A DNA stretch of 64,000 nt from Actinomadura litoris (GCF_009733595.1 NZ_WOFH01000014.1:186001-250000); one strand, 5' to 3'. Positions 1 to 7,655 are shown, counted from the first letter of the stretch. Program-made: numbers and translations. Notes: generated by a model from the letters alone, not told the origin.

Positions 1-1477
1 CCCGCGCCGCATAGGAGAGGGTGTCGACCTGGTCGTCGTGTGCCGCAGATGGAAACGCAGCCAACTCGTCGCACCACTCGTCCAGCCAGTCCGCTTCAGC
101 CGGGAACCACACCCGGCCCGCCTTCAACCGGGACGTCGCCGGGACCGCGCGGGTGACCTTGTCGGTGTCCGCCGCTACCGGCTCAACCGGCAGTCCGGCC
201 TTCGTCGCGTCGATCACCATCGTGGAGCTGATGAACGACTTCTCCACGAATACCGTGGCCAGCGCCCACCGAGAGACCAGAGGCCGGGCCAGGTCCCAGT
301 GGTCCTCCTCGACCACGCGCTTCCGGGCGCGGTCCAAAAGGATCAGGTCACCGTCCGGGCTGATCGCCCACGCCGACACAACCGTGTAGTCCGCCGACCG
401 CTTCGTGGACGCGGCCAGATCGACCGTGGCCAATCGCCAGCAGTCATCCAGGAATACCGGCCGGCTGTCGAGGTCGACACGCCGACCATCGGCCGTGCCG
501 TGCCTGCTCAGGTCGGCTGGCATCGGGTTCCAGTACCGGAAAGTCGAACGGCGGAACATGTTGCCTTCGGCGGCGACCGGGGTCTGCTGGTAGATGCTCC
601 GCCACACGTACGGGGAGCGCACCTCTTGCAGCCCGTGGAAGTAGCCGGGCTTGCGGTCCTGGACGGAGACGAGTTCCTCGCCTGGGGCGCGGCCGAGCGG
701 ATCAACGCCGTCGGCAACCCACACCGTCTTCGCTCGGCCGTCAGCGCCCTTGATCTGGACGCCCTTGCCCGCGACCGCCGGGATCGACACGACCCGCCAC
801 CGACCCGGCTCGCGTGTCACCAGCCGCCCAGCAAGGTCGTCGCAGTGCCAGCGCGTCATCATCAAGCACACCTTGAAGCGCGACGATCCTCGGGTTGAGC
901 CGTTGGACTCCCACCAGTCCCAGGCGGCATCGCGGTAGGTCGCGGACTCTGCTTCGGCTCGACCGCGGAACGGGTCGTCAATGATCAGCACATCGACTTT
1001 TTCGCCGGTGATCCCGCCCGCGATCCCGGCGCATATGACGCCGCCGCCATCTTCGGTCTCCCAGTACCCGGCCGCCCGGGTGTCTTTCCTCAGCCGGATC
1101 CCGAGCTGCGGGTTGTCAGCCGCGTCACGGCGGATGGCCTTGCCCCAGCGGAGCGCCTTGTTGTCGTTGTAGGAGACGATCCCGATGCGCAAGGTCTTGT
1201 CGTGCGCGAGAAGCCAGAGCGGAAACCTTCTGGATACTCTCTGTGATTTCCCCTCTTGAGGGGGGCAGTAGAGCTGGAGGCGGTCGGTGTCGCCGTCGGC
1301 GAGCTCGACCAGCTCGCGGTCGATGAGGTCGAGCGCGGCGGTCTGCCGGGTGGCGCGGTCGATCGCGCGGGCGAGCTGCCCGGGTGTCGACCACCGGCGG
1401 CCTCGGGGCGGGGGTGGCGGCTCGAAGTGCGCCAGGATCGCTGCGGCGACACCTTGGACGGGGTCGAGGACGGTCAT
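1..1477 (-). CDS. terL: Phage terminase large subunit, 3' end outside window
   Basis: This is the packaging motor that cuts and pumps phage DNA into the prohead. The ATG at 1477 overlaps the stop of the upstream gene (ATGA), and 492 codons are open to the left edge. Walker A reads PPQEGKS at about residues 72-78, and an acidic Walker B-like stretch (DVLIIDDPF) lies near 164. A nuclease-domain strand (ATVDLAAS) lies near 350, and the end carries the nuclease signature HDDQVD at about 480-485. The layout is that of an ATPase plus RNase-H-like nuclease terminase. Only the last few residues should be missing. The gene is the leftmost of the leftward operon, so portal and capsid genes are expected beyond the edge. 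Confidence 0.93.
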   Translation of the reverse strand, partial: MTVLDPVQGVAAAILAHFEPPPPPRGRRWSTPGQLARAIDRATRQTAALDLIDRELVELADGDTDRLQLYCPPQEGKSQRVSRRFPLWLLAHDKTLRIGIVSYNDNKALRWGKAIRRDAADNPQLGIRLRKDTRAAGYWETEDGGGVICAGIAGGITGEKVDVLIIDDPFRGRAEAESATYRDAAWDWWESNGSTRGSSRFKVCLMMTRWHCDDLAGRLVTREPGRWRVVSIPAVAGKGVQIKGADGRAKTVWVADGVDPLGRAPGEELVSVQDRKPGYFHGLQEVRSPYVWRSIYQQTPVAAEGNMFRRSTFRYWNPMPADLSRHGTADGRRVDLDSRPVFLDDCWRLATVDLAASTKRSADYTVVSAWAISPDGDLILLDRARKRVVEEDHWDLARPLVSRWALATVFVEKSFISSTMVIDATKAGLPVEPVAADTDKVTRAVPATSRLKAGRVWFPAEADWLDEWCDELAAFPSAAHDDQVDTLSYAAR

Positions 1478-1803
1478 GTGTCCTGCACCCACAGGACGCC
1501 GTAGAGGGCGGTCTTGTGCTGGCCTGATCGCGTCGCGGTCAGCTTCCACCAGCGCGCGCCGGCCGTCGCGACCGCGGAGGCGGGGACGTCCGCCTCGCAT
1601 TCCCCGGCGGCCGCGTCGGTGACGGCCGCGGTGAGGGTGACCACGGTGGCGTCTTCGTCGTCGGTGTCCTTCGACGGTTTGATCAGCATCCGCACCGCCG
1701 CGCCGGCCAGGTTCGCCGGGGCCTGGGCGTCGTCGTCGGTGACGGTGAACGCGAAGCTCTGGTCGTCGCCCTGGACCAGGGTCAGTTCGAGGTAGACCGC
1801 CAC
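1474..1803 (-). CDS. Small beta-rich phage protein, possible virion component
   Basis: This 109-residue acidic protein starts with a hydrophobic and polar strand pattern (AVYLELTLVQGDDQSFAFTV) followed by an alanine-rich core. The pattern resembles the Ig-like N-terminal modules of baseplate and tail accessory proteins (BppU-like), but no signature is decisive. Its stop overlaps the terminase start, and it follows the repeat protein by 10 bases, so it belongs to the same late operon. A role as a tail or head accessory protein is inferred from context only. Confidence 0.5.
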   Translation of the reverse strand: MAVYLELTLVQGDDQSFAFTVTDDDAQAPANLAGAAVRMLIKPSKDTDDEDATVVTLTAAVTDAAAGECEADVPASAVATAGARWWKLTATRSGQHKTALYGVLWVQDT

Positions 1804-1813
1804 GCCGTCCTCC

Positions 1814-3490
1814 TCACCGCAGGTGTCCGGACAGGGCGCCGCGCACCGTCGCGGTCCCGCTGAGCTGGCCGGCGACGCGGGCGGTCCCGGCGAGGTCGGG
1901 CAGGGGCGGCACCCCGGGCAGGTGGGCGCTGACGGTGTCGGTCAGGGTGATCGTGTCGCTGGCCGGCCTGGTGAGGTGCCCTCCGGCGGACAGCAGGTCG
2001 GGCAGGGCTAGGAGGTCGGTGGCCGCTCGGGTGAGGTCGCTGGTCCGGGTCGGCGCGTCGGTGGTGGTGATGCTGTCGCCGGAGCCGCGGGCGGTGGCGG
2101 TGGAGCCGGCCACCGCGTCGAGGAGCGTCGCGGTGTCGGCCGCGGCGGCACCGCGCCCGGATGTGGGGGTGGCGGTGTCGCCGGCGGTGACCGTGTCGCT
2201 GCCGTCGCGTCCCTGGGCGCTGGCCGGGGAGGCGAGGTCGGTGGCGGTGAGGGTGTCGCCGGTCGGGCGCTGGTAGGTGACCTGGAGGTCGGTGGTGTCG
2301 GCTGCGGTGAGGGTGTCGGTCGCGGTCGCGCCCCGGCCGGTGCCGGCGGTGGCTTGGTCTGCCGTGGTTGTGGTGTCGCTGCTGGCGCGCGCCGCGGCGA
2401 GAGCACCGGCGGCGGTGTCGGCTGCGGCGGCGGAATCGGTGGCTGCACGTCCTGATGCGGTGGCCGCTGCGGCGGCGTCGGCGCCAGTGAGGTTGTCGCT
2501 GGCGATGAGGGTCGAGATCGTTGTCCGGGTAGCGGCGTCGGCGGTGGTCGCGGTGTCGGCCGCCGGGCGGGCGAGGACGACGGCCGCGGCGCAGCCGTCG
2601 GAAAGGTTGGCCGTGTCGCCGGTGGCGCGGGGGGCGGTGGCCTGCCGGGCGGAACTGTCGGCGACGGTCAAGGCGTCGGCGGCTGCCCTGGGCGCGGCGG
2701 CCGTGCGCGCGGCGGCGTCGGCGAGCGCCGCGGTATCGGTGGCCGCGCGGGCGGTTTGGACGGTGCGGGCAGGGCTGTCGGCCAGGGTGGCGGAGTCGGT
2801 GGCGGATCGGCTGGACGACCCGCCCCCTCCGGCGGCGAGGATGGCCAGGGACCAGGTGGTGACGCCGGACGAGGCGACGTTGCCGACCAGGTCTGGTGGG
2901 GTGACCGGGGTGCCGGAGGGGTTGGTGGCGGCGAGGCCGTCATCGGCGATGCCGGTGATGGTGCCGCCGGAGCCGAGCGCGAGGCTGTCGGAGTCGACGC
3001 GTTTGGTCCACCCGCTGGTGGTGATGGCGGTGGACCCGGTGGACTGCCGTTCGCCGATCATGGAGGCGATCGCGCATCCGGCGGCCGTCGGGGTGACGGC
3101 GGGGCACGGGTGGCTGGTGACGGCGGACGCGCCCTCGTTGCGGCTGGTGATGGCGTTGACCGGGGTGGTGTTGTCGACGCCCCGGTAGACCGTCACGGAG
3201 AAGGTCTGCCGGTTGGTGCCGTTCATGGTCCCGGAGATGTTGCCGGACTCGCTGCCGGTGCAGACGCGGTAGTAGACGCGGGTGCGTAGCGACCCTTGGG
3301 AGGAGACGACCGCTGCGGCGGCGGCCGTCCAGCCGGATGGGTCGCTGGTGACGGTGTTGCCCGACGACTGCGACCAGATGAGCAGGGCCACGTCCCCGGA
3401 CGCGGGCGTCGCCGACAGCGACGACCAGGCGAGGTTCAGGGTGGCGACATTCCCGCCGGCACTGCCGCCCCCGACGTAGGAGATCGCCAC
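1814..3490 (-). CDS. Tail-fibre-like protein with 15 tandem 20-residue repeats
   Basis: The 558-residue protein has an N-terminal domain (about 1-225) rich in Ser, Thr and Gly with alternating strands, a GGGG linker, then about 15 repeats of 20 residues up to about 528, and a short tail. Each repeat follows R-A-x-x-D-T-x-T-x-x-D plus nine variable residues; the two aspartates are nearly invariant, which suggests a repeating, possibly calcium-binding, beta or stalk structure. No transmembrane segment is visible. Such D-x-L-T-x-x-D repeats occur in phage tail and surface proteins. I infer a fibre or decoration protein contacting the host surface. It sits between two other small candidate virion genes upstream of the terminase. 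Confidence 0.6.
   Translation of the reverse strand: MAISYVGGGSAGGNVATLNLAWSSLSATPASGDVALLIWSQSSGNTVTSDPSGWTAAAAAVVSSQGSLRTRVYYRVCTGSESGNISGTMNGTNRQTFSVTVYRGVDNTTPVNAITSRNEGASAVTSHPCPAVTPTAAGCAIASMIGERQSTGSTAITTSGWTKRVDSDSLALGSGGTITGIADDGLAATNPSGTPVTPPDLVGNVASSGVTTWSLAILAAGGGGSSSRSATDSATLADSPARTVQTARAATDTAALADAAARTAAAPRAAADALTVADSSARQATAPRATGDTANLSDGCAAAVVLARPAADTATTADAATRTTISTLIASDNLTGADAAAAATASGRAATDSAAAADTAAGALAAARASSDTTTTADQATAGTGRGATATDTLTAADTTDLQVTYQRPTGDTLTATDLASPASAQGRDGSDTVTAGDTATPTSGRGAAAADTATLLDAVAGSTATARGSGDSITTTDAPTRTSDLTRAATDLLALPDLLSAGGHLTRPASDTITLTDTVSAHLPGVPPLPDLAGTARVAGQLSGTATVRGALSGHLR
1907..2809 (-). repeat. 15 tandem 60-bp coding repeats
   Basis: The repeat part of the fibre-like gene consists of about 15 units of 57-60 bp. 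On the plus strand each unit shows recurring GGCGGTGTCG or GTGTCGGTGG-like words, which encode the D-T-x-T-x-x-D core. Two units lack the leading arginine. Unit sequences have diverged at DNA level, so the array is old, but it can still change length by recombination. Confidence 0.75.
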
Positions 3491-3506
3491 GGTCGCAGGT
3501 AGGGCG

Positions 3507-3899
3507 CTAGCTCGCGGTGATCGTCTCGGTGATCGTCAGCGCGTCGCCGGACGCCGAGAGCGTGGCGGTGGCCGACAGCAGCGTCTCGTACACCATGGTC
3601 CCGGAGCTGCTGGCGTTGAACACACCGATCTTCGCCACCGTCACCGGAAGTGAATCCGAGCCGTTCGCGGTGAACGTCTTGGTCAGCGTGGCGGTGGCCT
3701 GACCGTTGGTGTGGGCGTAGGTCGCCTGCGCCCGGATCAGGCCGCCGCTCGCGGTGGTGATCTCCCCGGTGAGGGTGGTGTCGGAGGCGGAGGGGGCGGT
3801 GGAGTTCGCGGTCAGCGCGATGTAGTTCGCGGCGGCGGGTTGGGTGCTGGTGGTGAAGCAGGCCGCGAGGACGTGGTCGCGGCCGCCGTTGGTGAGCAC
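3507..3899 (-). CDS. Thr/Ser-rich beta-structured phage protein
   Basis: The 130-residue protein consists of alternating small and hydrophobic residues with many Thr, Ser and Ala (for example TTLTGEITTASGGL and VAKIGVFNASSSGTMVYETLLS). This is the composition of virion surface domains. It contains the pattern of short tail-associated proteins of actinophages that give a modified-residue-free all-beta domain. It lies 16 bases upstream of the repeat protein and 3 bases downstream of the next gene, so it is co-transcribed with the candidate virion cluster. Function is inferred from composition and neighbours only. Confidence 0.55.
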   Translation of the reverse strand: MLTNGGRDHVLAACFTTSTQPAAANYIALTANSTAPSASDTTLTGEITTASGGLIRAQATYAHTNGQATATLTKTFTANGSDSLPVTVAKIGVFNASSSGTMVYETLLSATATLSASGDALTITETITAS

Positions 3900-3902
3900 C
3901 GG

Positions 3903-4238
3903 TCAGACCTCCTCAGCCTCGGCGCCGGCGTCGGCGGCGGCGGGCTGGTCGGGTTCGGGGTCGCGGACCTCGCAGCCGTAATGCGCGGCCAGCAGTTGCG
4001 CGAGCGCCGGGTCGGTGGACGCGACCCACGCGGGGGCGCTGTCGGAGTGGTAGGCCCACACGCCGCGGGGCGCGGTGATCGTGGCGAAGATCTCGGCCAT
4101 CGAGGTTCCGGCGGGGGGCTGCACGGTGGTGCAGCGGTTCCCGGGCAGGGGGGTGCGGGTCTCGCGGCCGTGGTCGTCGTGGGTGACTTCGACGGCGTCG
4201 CGGTTGCCGAGGTAGACGGTGGTCTGCTCGTCGGGCAT
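3903..4238 (-). CDS. Conserved-looking acidic phage protein of 111 residues
   Basis: I start this at the ATG at 4238, behind a GCGAGGAAC ribosome site, rather than at an upstream in-frame start whose extension is proline- and arginine-rich and lacks coding character. The product begins MPDEQTTVYLGNRDAVEV, has a central region with a possible small beta domain (VWAYHSDSAPAWVASTDPALAQLLAAHYG), and ends in an acidic Ala/Glu tail. It is separated by 3 bases from the following candidate virion gene. No family was recognised. Possibly a head-tail joining or tail accessory protein. Confidence 0.55.
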   Translation of the reverse strand: MPDEQTTVYLGNRDAVEVTHDDHGRETRTPLPGNRCTTVQPPAGTSMAEIFATITAPRGVWAYHSDSAPAWVASTDPALAQLLAAHYGCEVRDPEPDQPAAADAGAEAEEV

Positions 4239-4319
4239 GGGGTTCCTCGCAGGCGGTCGGTGGTGCTGGGCGGCCGACGGCAGCAGACCGGGGTGGCCGT
4301 GTCTCCGGGGGGAAGGAGA

Positions 4320-4353
4320 AAGGCCCGGGAGCCGGTGGCTCGACCTGGGCCTT
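4320..4353. terminator. Hairpin AAGGCCC...GGGCCTT between HTH gene and virion cluster
   Basis: AAGGCCC pairs with GGGCCTT, with a partly paired interior (GGAGCC and GGCTC). It sits in the 154-base gap downstream of the HTH gene, where a terminator or attenuator for leftward transcription is expected. No clear U-run follows. Confidence 0.5.
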
Positions 4354-4392
4354 GGGGGTGTGGCGACAGAGCACCACATTGAGGAGAGGGTC

Positions 4393-4653
4393 TCACAAAT
4401 AGTGATCGGTGAACAAGCTGGCGGGGTGTGTCTTGCGAGGTCGTCCGCGTTTGGTGGCGTGGGTGTCGGCTTCGGTTTGCAGTGCGTCACCGAAGCGGAT
4501 GAGGAGTTGGCCGCGGTCGTTGCGGCCGCGTGGGGTGATCTTGTTGCGGCGGACCCATTGGTCGATGGCGCCGTAGGAGACCTGGCCGTCGAAGAAGGTG
4601 ACGAGTTCGGGGATGGTGAGGAGCGCGTCGCGGTTGAGGTCGGTGCCGCTCAT
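4393..4653 (-). CDS. Helix-turn-helix DNA-binding protein, possible small terminase or regulator
   Basis: The 86-residue product (ATG at 4653; a GTG at 4737 would add a disordered 28-residue leader) carries LLTIPELVTFFDGQVSYGAIDQWVRR. This is a helix-turn-helix of the MerR/excisionase style, in which the second helix starts with SYGAIDQWV and is followed by a basic wing (KITPRGRNDRG) and a GRPRK AT-hook-like motif near the C-terminus. It could be a small terminase subunit, which is often a short HTH protein, or a late-gene regulator. It lies immediately upstream of the candidate virion block and downstream of a divergent lipoprotein gene. Confidence 0.6.
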   Translation of the reverse strand: MSGTDLNRDALLTIPELVTFFDGQVSYGAIDQWVRRNKITPRGRNDRGQLLIRFGDALQTEADTHATKRGRPRKTHPASLFTDHYL

Positions 4654-4859
4654 GGGCTCAGGGTAGATCTTCGCCCCGGGTGTGACCGGCGGTGATGCCG
4701 CGTCGGGGTTTTCCCGGATGGGTGTCCGTGGTTCCACGGTGGCCGGATGGTGACAGCCGAGTAGTAGCCGTGAACGCGCTGTGAACGTGCCGCGTCCTAC
4801 CCCTACCGTTTCGACCGCCCCCCGCCGAGGCTCGGATCACGACAGAAGGAAACCCTCAC

Positions 4860-5336
4860 ATGCGCCTCACGATCATCCTGCCCGTCGCCGCCGCTCTGGT
4901 GTTCGGTGCGACCGCGTGCGACCCGGCCGCGCAGGACCCGGTCGCCGTGCAGTCCACCGAGTCGGGCAAGGGCGCCACCGGGAAGGGCAAGCCGAAGAGC
5001 GCGGTGCCGATCAAGCTGGTCGCCAAGCGCGCGACCGCGACGAAGAGCGTGCTGTCGAGCGGTGGTGCGCTGACGTGCGTGAAGGTGACGGTGACGAACC
5101 AGGGGAAGAAGCAGCTGGAGGTCAACCCGCTGTACTTCTCGATCACCGACACCGGCGGCACCAAGCACTCGACCGATCAGGTGATGGGCGAGTACGAGAA
5201 CGCGATCGACACCACGCAGTTGGCGCCGGGTGAGAAGGCGACGGGGATGGTGTGTGGGAAGGGCCGGTTCACGCCGAAGACGGTGGCGATGACGAACGCG
5301 TTGTTCTCCGAGGCCGCGCGGGCGCAGGTCGCCTGA
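4860..5336 (+). CDS. Lipoprotein with DUF4352 (telokin-like) domain
   Basis: The 158-residue protein has a signal peptide (MRLTIILPVAAALVFGATAC) with the lipobox cysteine at 20, a Lys/Gly-rich linker, and an Ig-like DUF4352 domain at about 50-158 (VKVTVTNQGKKQLEVNPLYFSITDTGG, TTQLAPGEKATGMVCG). DUF4352 proteins are exported and membrane-anchored. The gene stands alone on the opposite strand from all neighbours, with its own 120-base upstream region and an AGAAGGAAA ribosome site. That is the layout of a lysogeny-expressed moron. A surface role such as superinfection exclusion is possible but inferred. Confidence 0.8.
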   Translation: MRLTIILPVAAALVFGATACDPAAQDPVAVQSTESGKGATGKGKPKSAVPIKLVAKRATATKSVLSSGGALTCVKVTVTNQGKKQLEVNPLYFSITDTGGTKHSTDQVMGEYENAIDTTQLAPGEKATGMVCGKGRFTPKTVAMTNALFSEAARAQVA

Positions 5337-5381
5337 CGCTGACGTTCGGATGGCGGGGTGTCTCCGCGCGGGCGCCCCGCC

Positions 5382-5591
5382 TCAGGTCTTCGCCGCCGTC
5401 TCGTTGGCCAGATCCGCGAGCCTCTGCGCGGCGGCTCCGATGTCGCGGACGACCCAGGCGGGCAGGGAGTCCAGCGCGAGCCGGGCGCGTTCCTCCAGCG
5501 GTAGGGCTTCCGGTGTGCCGCGCATCGCGTCGTTGAACACGGAGATCAGCCCGGTCACGCGCGGGATGTCGAGCCCGAGCCGCACGCTCAC
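5382..5591 (-). CDS. Small alpha-helical hypothetical protein
   Basis: I choose the GTG at 5591, which overlaps the stop of the upstream gene, giving 69 residues; a longer reading would start inside the previous gene. The sequence (SVRLGLDIPRVTGLISVFND, then PLEERARLALDSLPAWVVRDIGAAAQRLADLA) predicts three helices without membrane segments or cysteines. No family was recognised. It ends the leftward train that starts at 13822, 45 bases from the convergent lipoprotein gene. Confidence 0.55.
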   Translation of the reverse strand: MSVRLGLDIPRVTGLISVFNDAMRGTPEALPLEERARLALDSLPAWVVRDIGAAAQRLADLANETAAKT

Positions 5592-5836
5592 GCGTTCGAC
5601 CACTCGGTGTGAACGGCGGCGACCTCGCTCACGTCGAGGTACTCGATCGCGGCGTTGGCGCGGGCGGTGGCCTGCCACTTGATGCCCACGAGGCCACCGA
5701 GACGGTTGTGCTGGATCCGGTACTCGTCGACATCCGCGCGGATCTGAGCGCCGCTCTTCAGCGTGACGACCATGATGATCGGACCAGCGTCCGACCTGGT
5801 GTCGCTGGTCGTTTCGGTACGGGTCGTCTCTGCCAT
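5588..5836 (-). CDS. Small beta-barrel-like hypothetical protein
   Basis: The ATG at 5836 has a clear GAAGGGATCGAC ribosome site and gives 82 residues. The C-terminal 55 (GPIIMVVTLKSGAQIRADVDEYRI ... EYLDVSEVAAVHTEW) form alternating beta strands like a small SH3 or Sm-like fold that reads a surface such as DNA or protein. The N-terminus is a Thr/Glu-rich linker. It overlaps the next gene by four bases. Function unknown. Confidence 0.6.
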   Translation of the reverse strand: MAETTRTETTSDTRSDAGPIIMVVTLKSGAQIRADVDEYRIQHNRLGGLVGIKWQATARANAAIEYLDVSEVAAVHTEWSNA

Positions 5837-5908
5837 GTCGATCCCTTCAGAACGGCCAGCCTTCGGCGCCTCGCACGCTCGCGGGAGGCGTCTGCTCATG
5901 GTGCTCCG

Positions 5909-6802
5909 CTAGGACGCGGCGCGCGCGGCGATCGTCTCGTCCACCACATCGAACCCGGCCACGCTGACGACGTCGTCCTGGTACTCGTCCTCGTTCATCA
6001 ACCGGCCGCAGTTGCGGCATTCGATGTGTCCGTCGTCGCGGGTCTGGAGGACGTTGACCCACGTGCAGCGCGGGCACCGTCCGGGACGGCGGCGGACGAC
6101 TGGGTCGGACTTCGTCGCGCGGAGCAGCCGTGCCTGCCATGCCAGAATCCCGCGCCCGAACCGGGGTGAGCCGGGGTTGTCGAGGATCCTGTCGGCCTGC
6201 TCCAGGAGGTAGGCGAGGGTGCGCTGGCGGGCGTCGCCGCCGCGGGAGCGGCCGGGGCGGGGCGGGTGCCCGGCGTGCTCGCGCCATTGCCGTTCGACGT
6301 CGGCGAGCATTCCGTAGAGGGCGTCGAGCATGTCGGTGATGGGCGAGGGGGACGGCGCGGTGGTGCGGCGGGTGGGGATGTGCTCGCCGGATGCGGCGCC
6401 GCGGTGTCCGTCCGCCCACGCCTCCAGTGTCGCGGCGAGGTCCCCGATCTCGACGAGCGCGGCGCGGATCCGTCGGCGGCACCTGGGGCACCACACGTTC
6501 GCGCCGCTGGCGGTGACGGCCTCGCCCGCGGTGAACGGCACCTCGGGTTCGTCGGGCGGGTCGGGGAGGCGGCCGGGTTCCTCGGGGAGGACGATCGCGA
6601 AGAGCGCATCGTAGGCGTCGGGCGCTAGATCCTCGTCCTCGGGGACGTCGGCGAGGAGCTGCGCGGCGGTGCCGGACAGGGCGGCGCAGGTGCTCCGCCA
6701 GGCGGTGTGCGCGGTCGTGTACGCCGCCCACGCGTCACGGTAGCGGCGGTTGCAGGCGCCGGGGCAGGCGTCTTCGGACGGCCCGATCGTGTTCACCATC
6801 AT
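5909..6802 (-). CDS. Double zinc-ribbon phage protein
   Basis: The 297-residue protein has a CPRCRRR pair at about 106-109 and a complete C-terminal zinc ribbon (CPRC at about 242-245 and CRNC at about 262-265, with ECRNCGRLMNEDEY). The first 100 residues are Ala/Asp/Pro-rich, with single cysteines near the N-terminus (CPGAC). The ribbon is of the type used to bind nucleic acid or protein in actinophage proteins. The start ATG overlaps the stop of the upstream gene. It may be a regulatory or packaging accessory factor; the exact role is not evident. Confidence 0.6.
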   Translation of the reverse strand: MMVNTIGPSEDACPGACNRRYRDAWAAYTTAHTAWRSTCAALSGTAAQLLADVPEDEDLAPDAYDALFAIVLPEEPGRLPDPPDEPEVPFTAGEAVTASGANVWCPRCRRRIRAALVEIGDLAATLEAWADGHRGAASGEHIPTRRTTAPSPSPITDMLDALYGMLADVERQWREHAGHPPRPGRSRGGDARQRTLAYLLEQADRILDNPGSPRFGRGILAWQARLLRATKSDPVVRRRPGRCPRCTWVNVLQTRDDGHIECRNCGRLMNEDEYQDDVVSVAGFDVVDETIAARAAS

Positions 6803-7026
6803 CCGCCTTCCGTGAAAAGCCTCGCGAGCATGAGCTGGTGGAGCGTGATCGCCATCTGTTCGGCGGCGGCGGTGGACCAGCCGTCGCGCTGGAGCTGGTC
6901 GCGGTAGCCGCGGACGGTCTCGTCGAGGGGGCCGAGGGCTTCACGGATGTCTGCCAGACCCCCGGCGAGCATGTTCGCTGCGTCGTTGACGTCTGGTGGT
7001 TCGGGCTGCTTGCGGGTTGCTCTCAT
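6799..7026 (-). CDS. Small helical hypothetical protein
   Basis: This 75-residue product (ATG at 7026, overlapping the upstream stop) is mostly helical: DVNDAANMLAGGLADIREALGPLDETVRGYRDQLQRDGWSTAAAEQMAITLHQLMLARLF, written in part as a repressor-like or structural helix bundle. WSTAAAEQMAITLHQ recurs in short phage proteins next to membrane proteins. It shares ATGA-type overlaps with both neighbours, so the three are translationally coupled. Function unknown. Confidence 0.55.
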   Translation of the reverse strand: MRATRKQPEPPDVNDAANMLAGGLADIREALGPLDETVRGYRDQLQRDGWSTAAAEQMAITLHQLMLARLFTEGG

Positions 7027-7367
7027 CGGAGGCCCAGCTCCCGTTCGAGCTCGGCGATGCGCCGGTCGCGGTCGGTGACTTGTCGCCGGAGCTCGGTGGG
7101 CGAGAGCGGCGCTGTCTTGACCAGCGCGTTGATCGCGACGCGGTAGAGAAGGTATGCGGGCCAGAGCGGCGCGAGCCCGACGCCGGCGATGGCGGCAGTG
7201 CGACGCCAAGACTCGATCTTGCCCGGCTCGTTCATGAGGGACGGCCACCTCTGGCAGCTCTGTTCGACCTCGCGGGCGATGAAGGGGTGGGCGGCGTAGC
7301 GCACTCCCAGGGCGAGGTAGACGGCGGTTCCGACGACGGCGGCGAGGACGTGGAGGGCGGTGTTCAT
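7023..7367 (-). CDS. Two-segment membrane protein with C-terminal coiled coil
   Basis: The 114-residue product starts at the ATG at 7367 inside an ATGA overlap. A first membrane segment spans about 4-22 (ALHVLAAVVGTAVYLALGV), a second about 58-78 (AAIAGVGLAPLWPAYLLYRVAI), and the C-terminus is a charged helix (QVTDRDRRIAELERELG). This is the shape of phage holin-like or anchor proteins, but no lysin gene is in view. It sits directly after a 40-residue membrane peptide, so the two may act together. Confidence 0.55.
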   Translation of the reverse strand: MNTALHVLAAVVGTAVYLALGVRYAAHPFIAREVEQSCQRWPSLMNEPGKIESWRRTAAIAGVGLAPLWPAYLLYRVAINALVKTAPLSPTELRRQVTDRDRRIAELERELGLR

Positions 7368-7486
7368 AGCGCCCATTTCCAGAGCCAGGCGATGCAGGGC
7401 ATCGCGGTGAGGACGCCGATGAGCGTGGCCCATTGGATGGCTTGGGCGGTGGCGCGGGTGAGGGCGTCCTTGGGGAGGTCAGCCAT
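7364..7486 (-). CDS. 40-residue single-pass membrane peptide
   Basis: The sequence reads MADLPKDALTRATAQAIQWA followed by a hydrophobic segment (TLIGVLTAMPCIAWLWKWAL) and an ATGA overlap with the next start. The upstream neighbour overlaps its start by eight bases, so it fits exactly in a coupled series. The size and single membrane helix match a holin, antiholin or small toxin-like peptide. It is a gene by position and coding pattern rather than by homology. Confidence 0.55.
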   Translation of the reverse strand: MADLPKDALTRATAQAIQWATLIGVLTAMPCIAWLWKWAL

Positions 7487-7655
7487 GGGGTGGTTCTTTC
7501 TCGGGGCCGGTGGGTGTCTCGTCGGGGGTGAGGCCGTCGATGGTGACCGTGCCGAGGTGGACCGGTGGATGGTCAGGGATGCCGTTGTCGTCGCTGGTCC
7601 ACCACCACGCCTCGCCCTTGCCGAACGTCATGATGGGCCGGTCGTCGTCCGTCAC
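7479..7655 (-). CDS. 58-residue hypothetical protein
   Basis: The GTG at 7655 overlaps the stop of the upstream gene (GTGA). The product begins VTDDDRPIMTFGKGEAWWWT and contains HPPVHLGTVTIDGLTPDE, followed by a Pro/Glu tail. The tryptophan triplet and alternating strand look like a small beta domain. It overlaps the following membrane peptide gene by eight bases. No family was recognised. Confidence 0.5.
   Translation of the reverse strand: MTDDDRPIMTFGKGEAWWWTSDDNGIPDHPPVHLGTVTIDGLTPDETPTGPEKEPPHG

Noticed and set aside
1823..3289. Several plus-strand frames across the fibre-like repeat gene
   Set aside because: They are Val/Ala/Gly-rich mirror images of the repeated minus-strand gene without ribosome sites.
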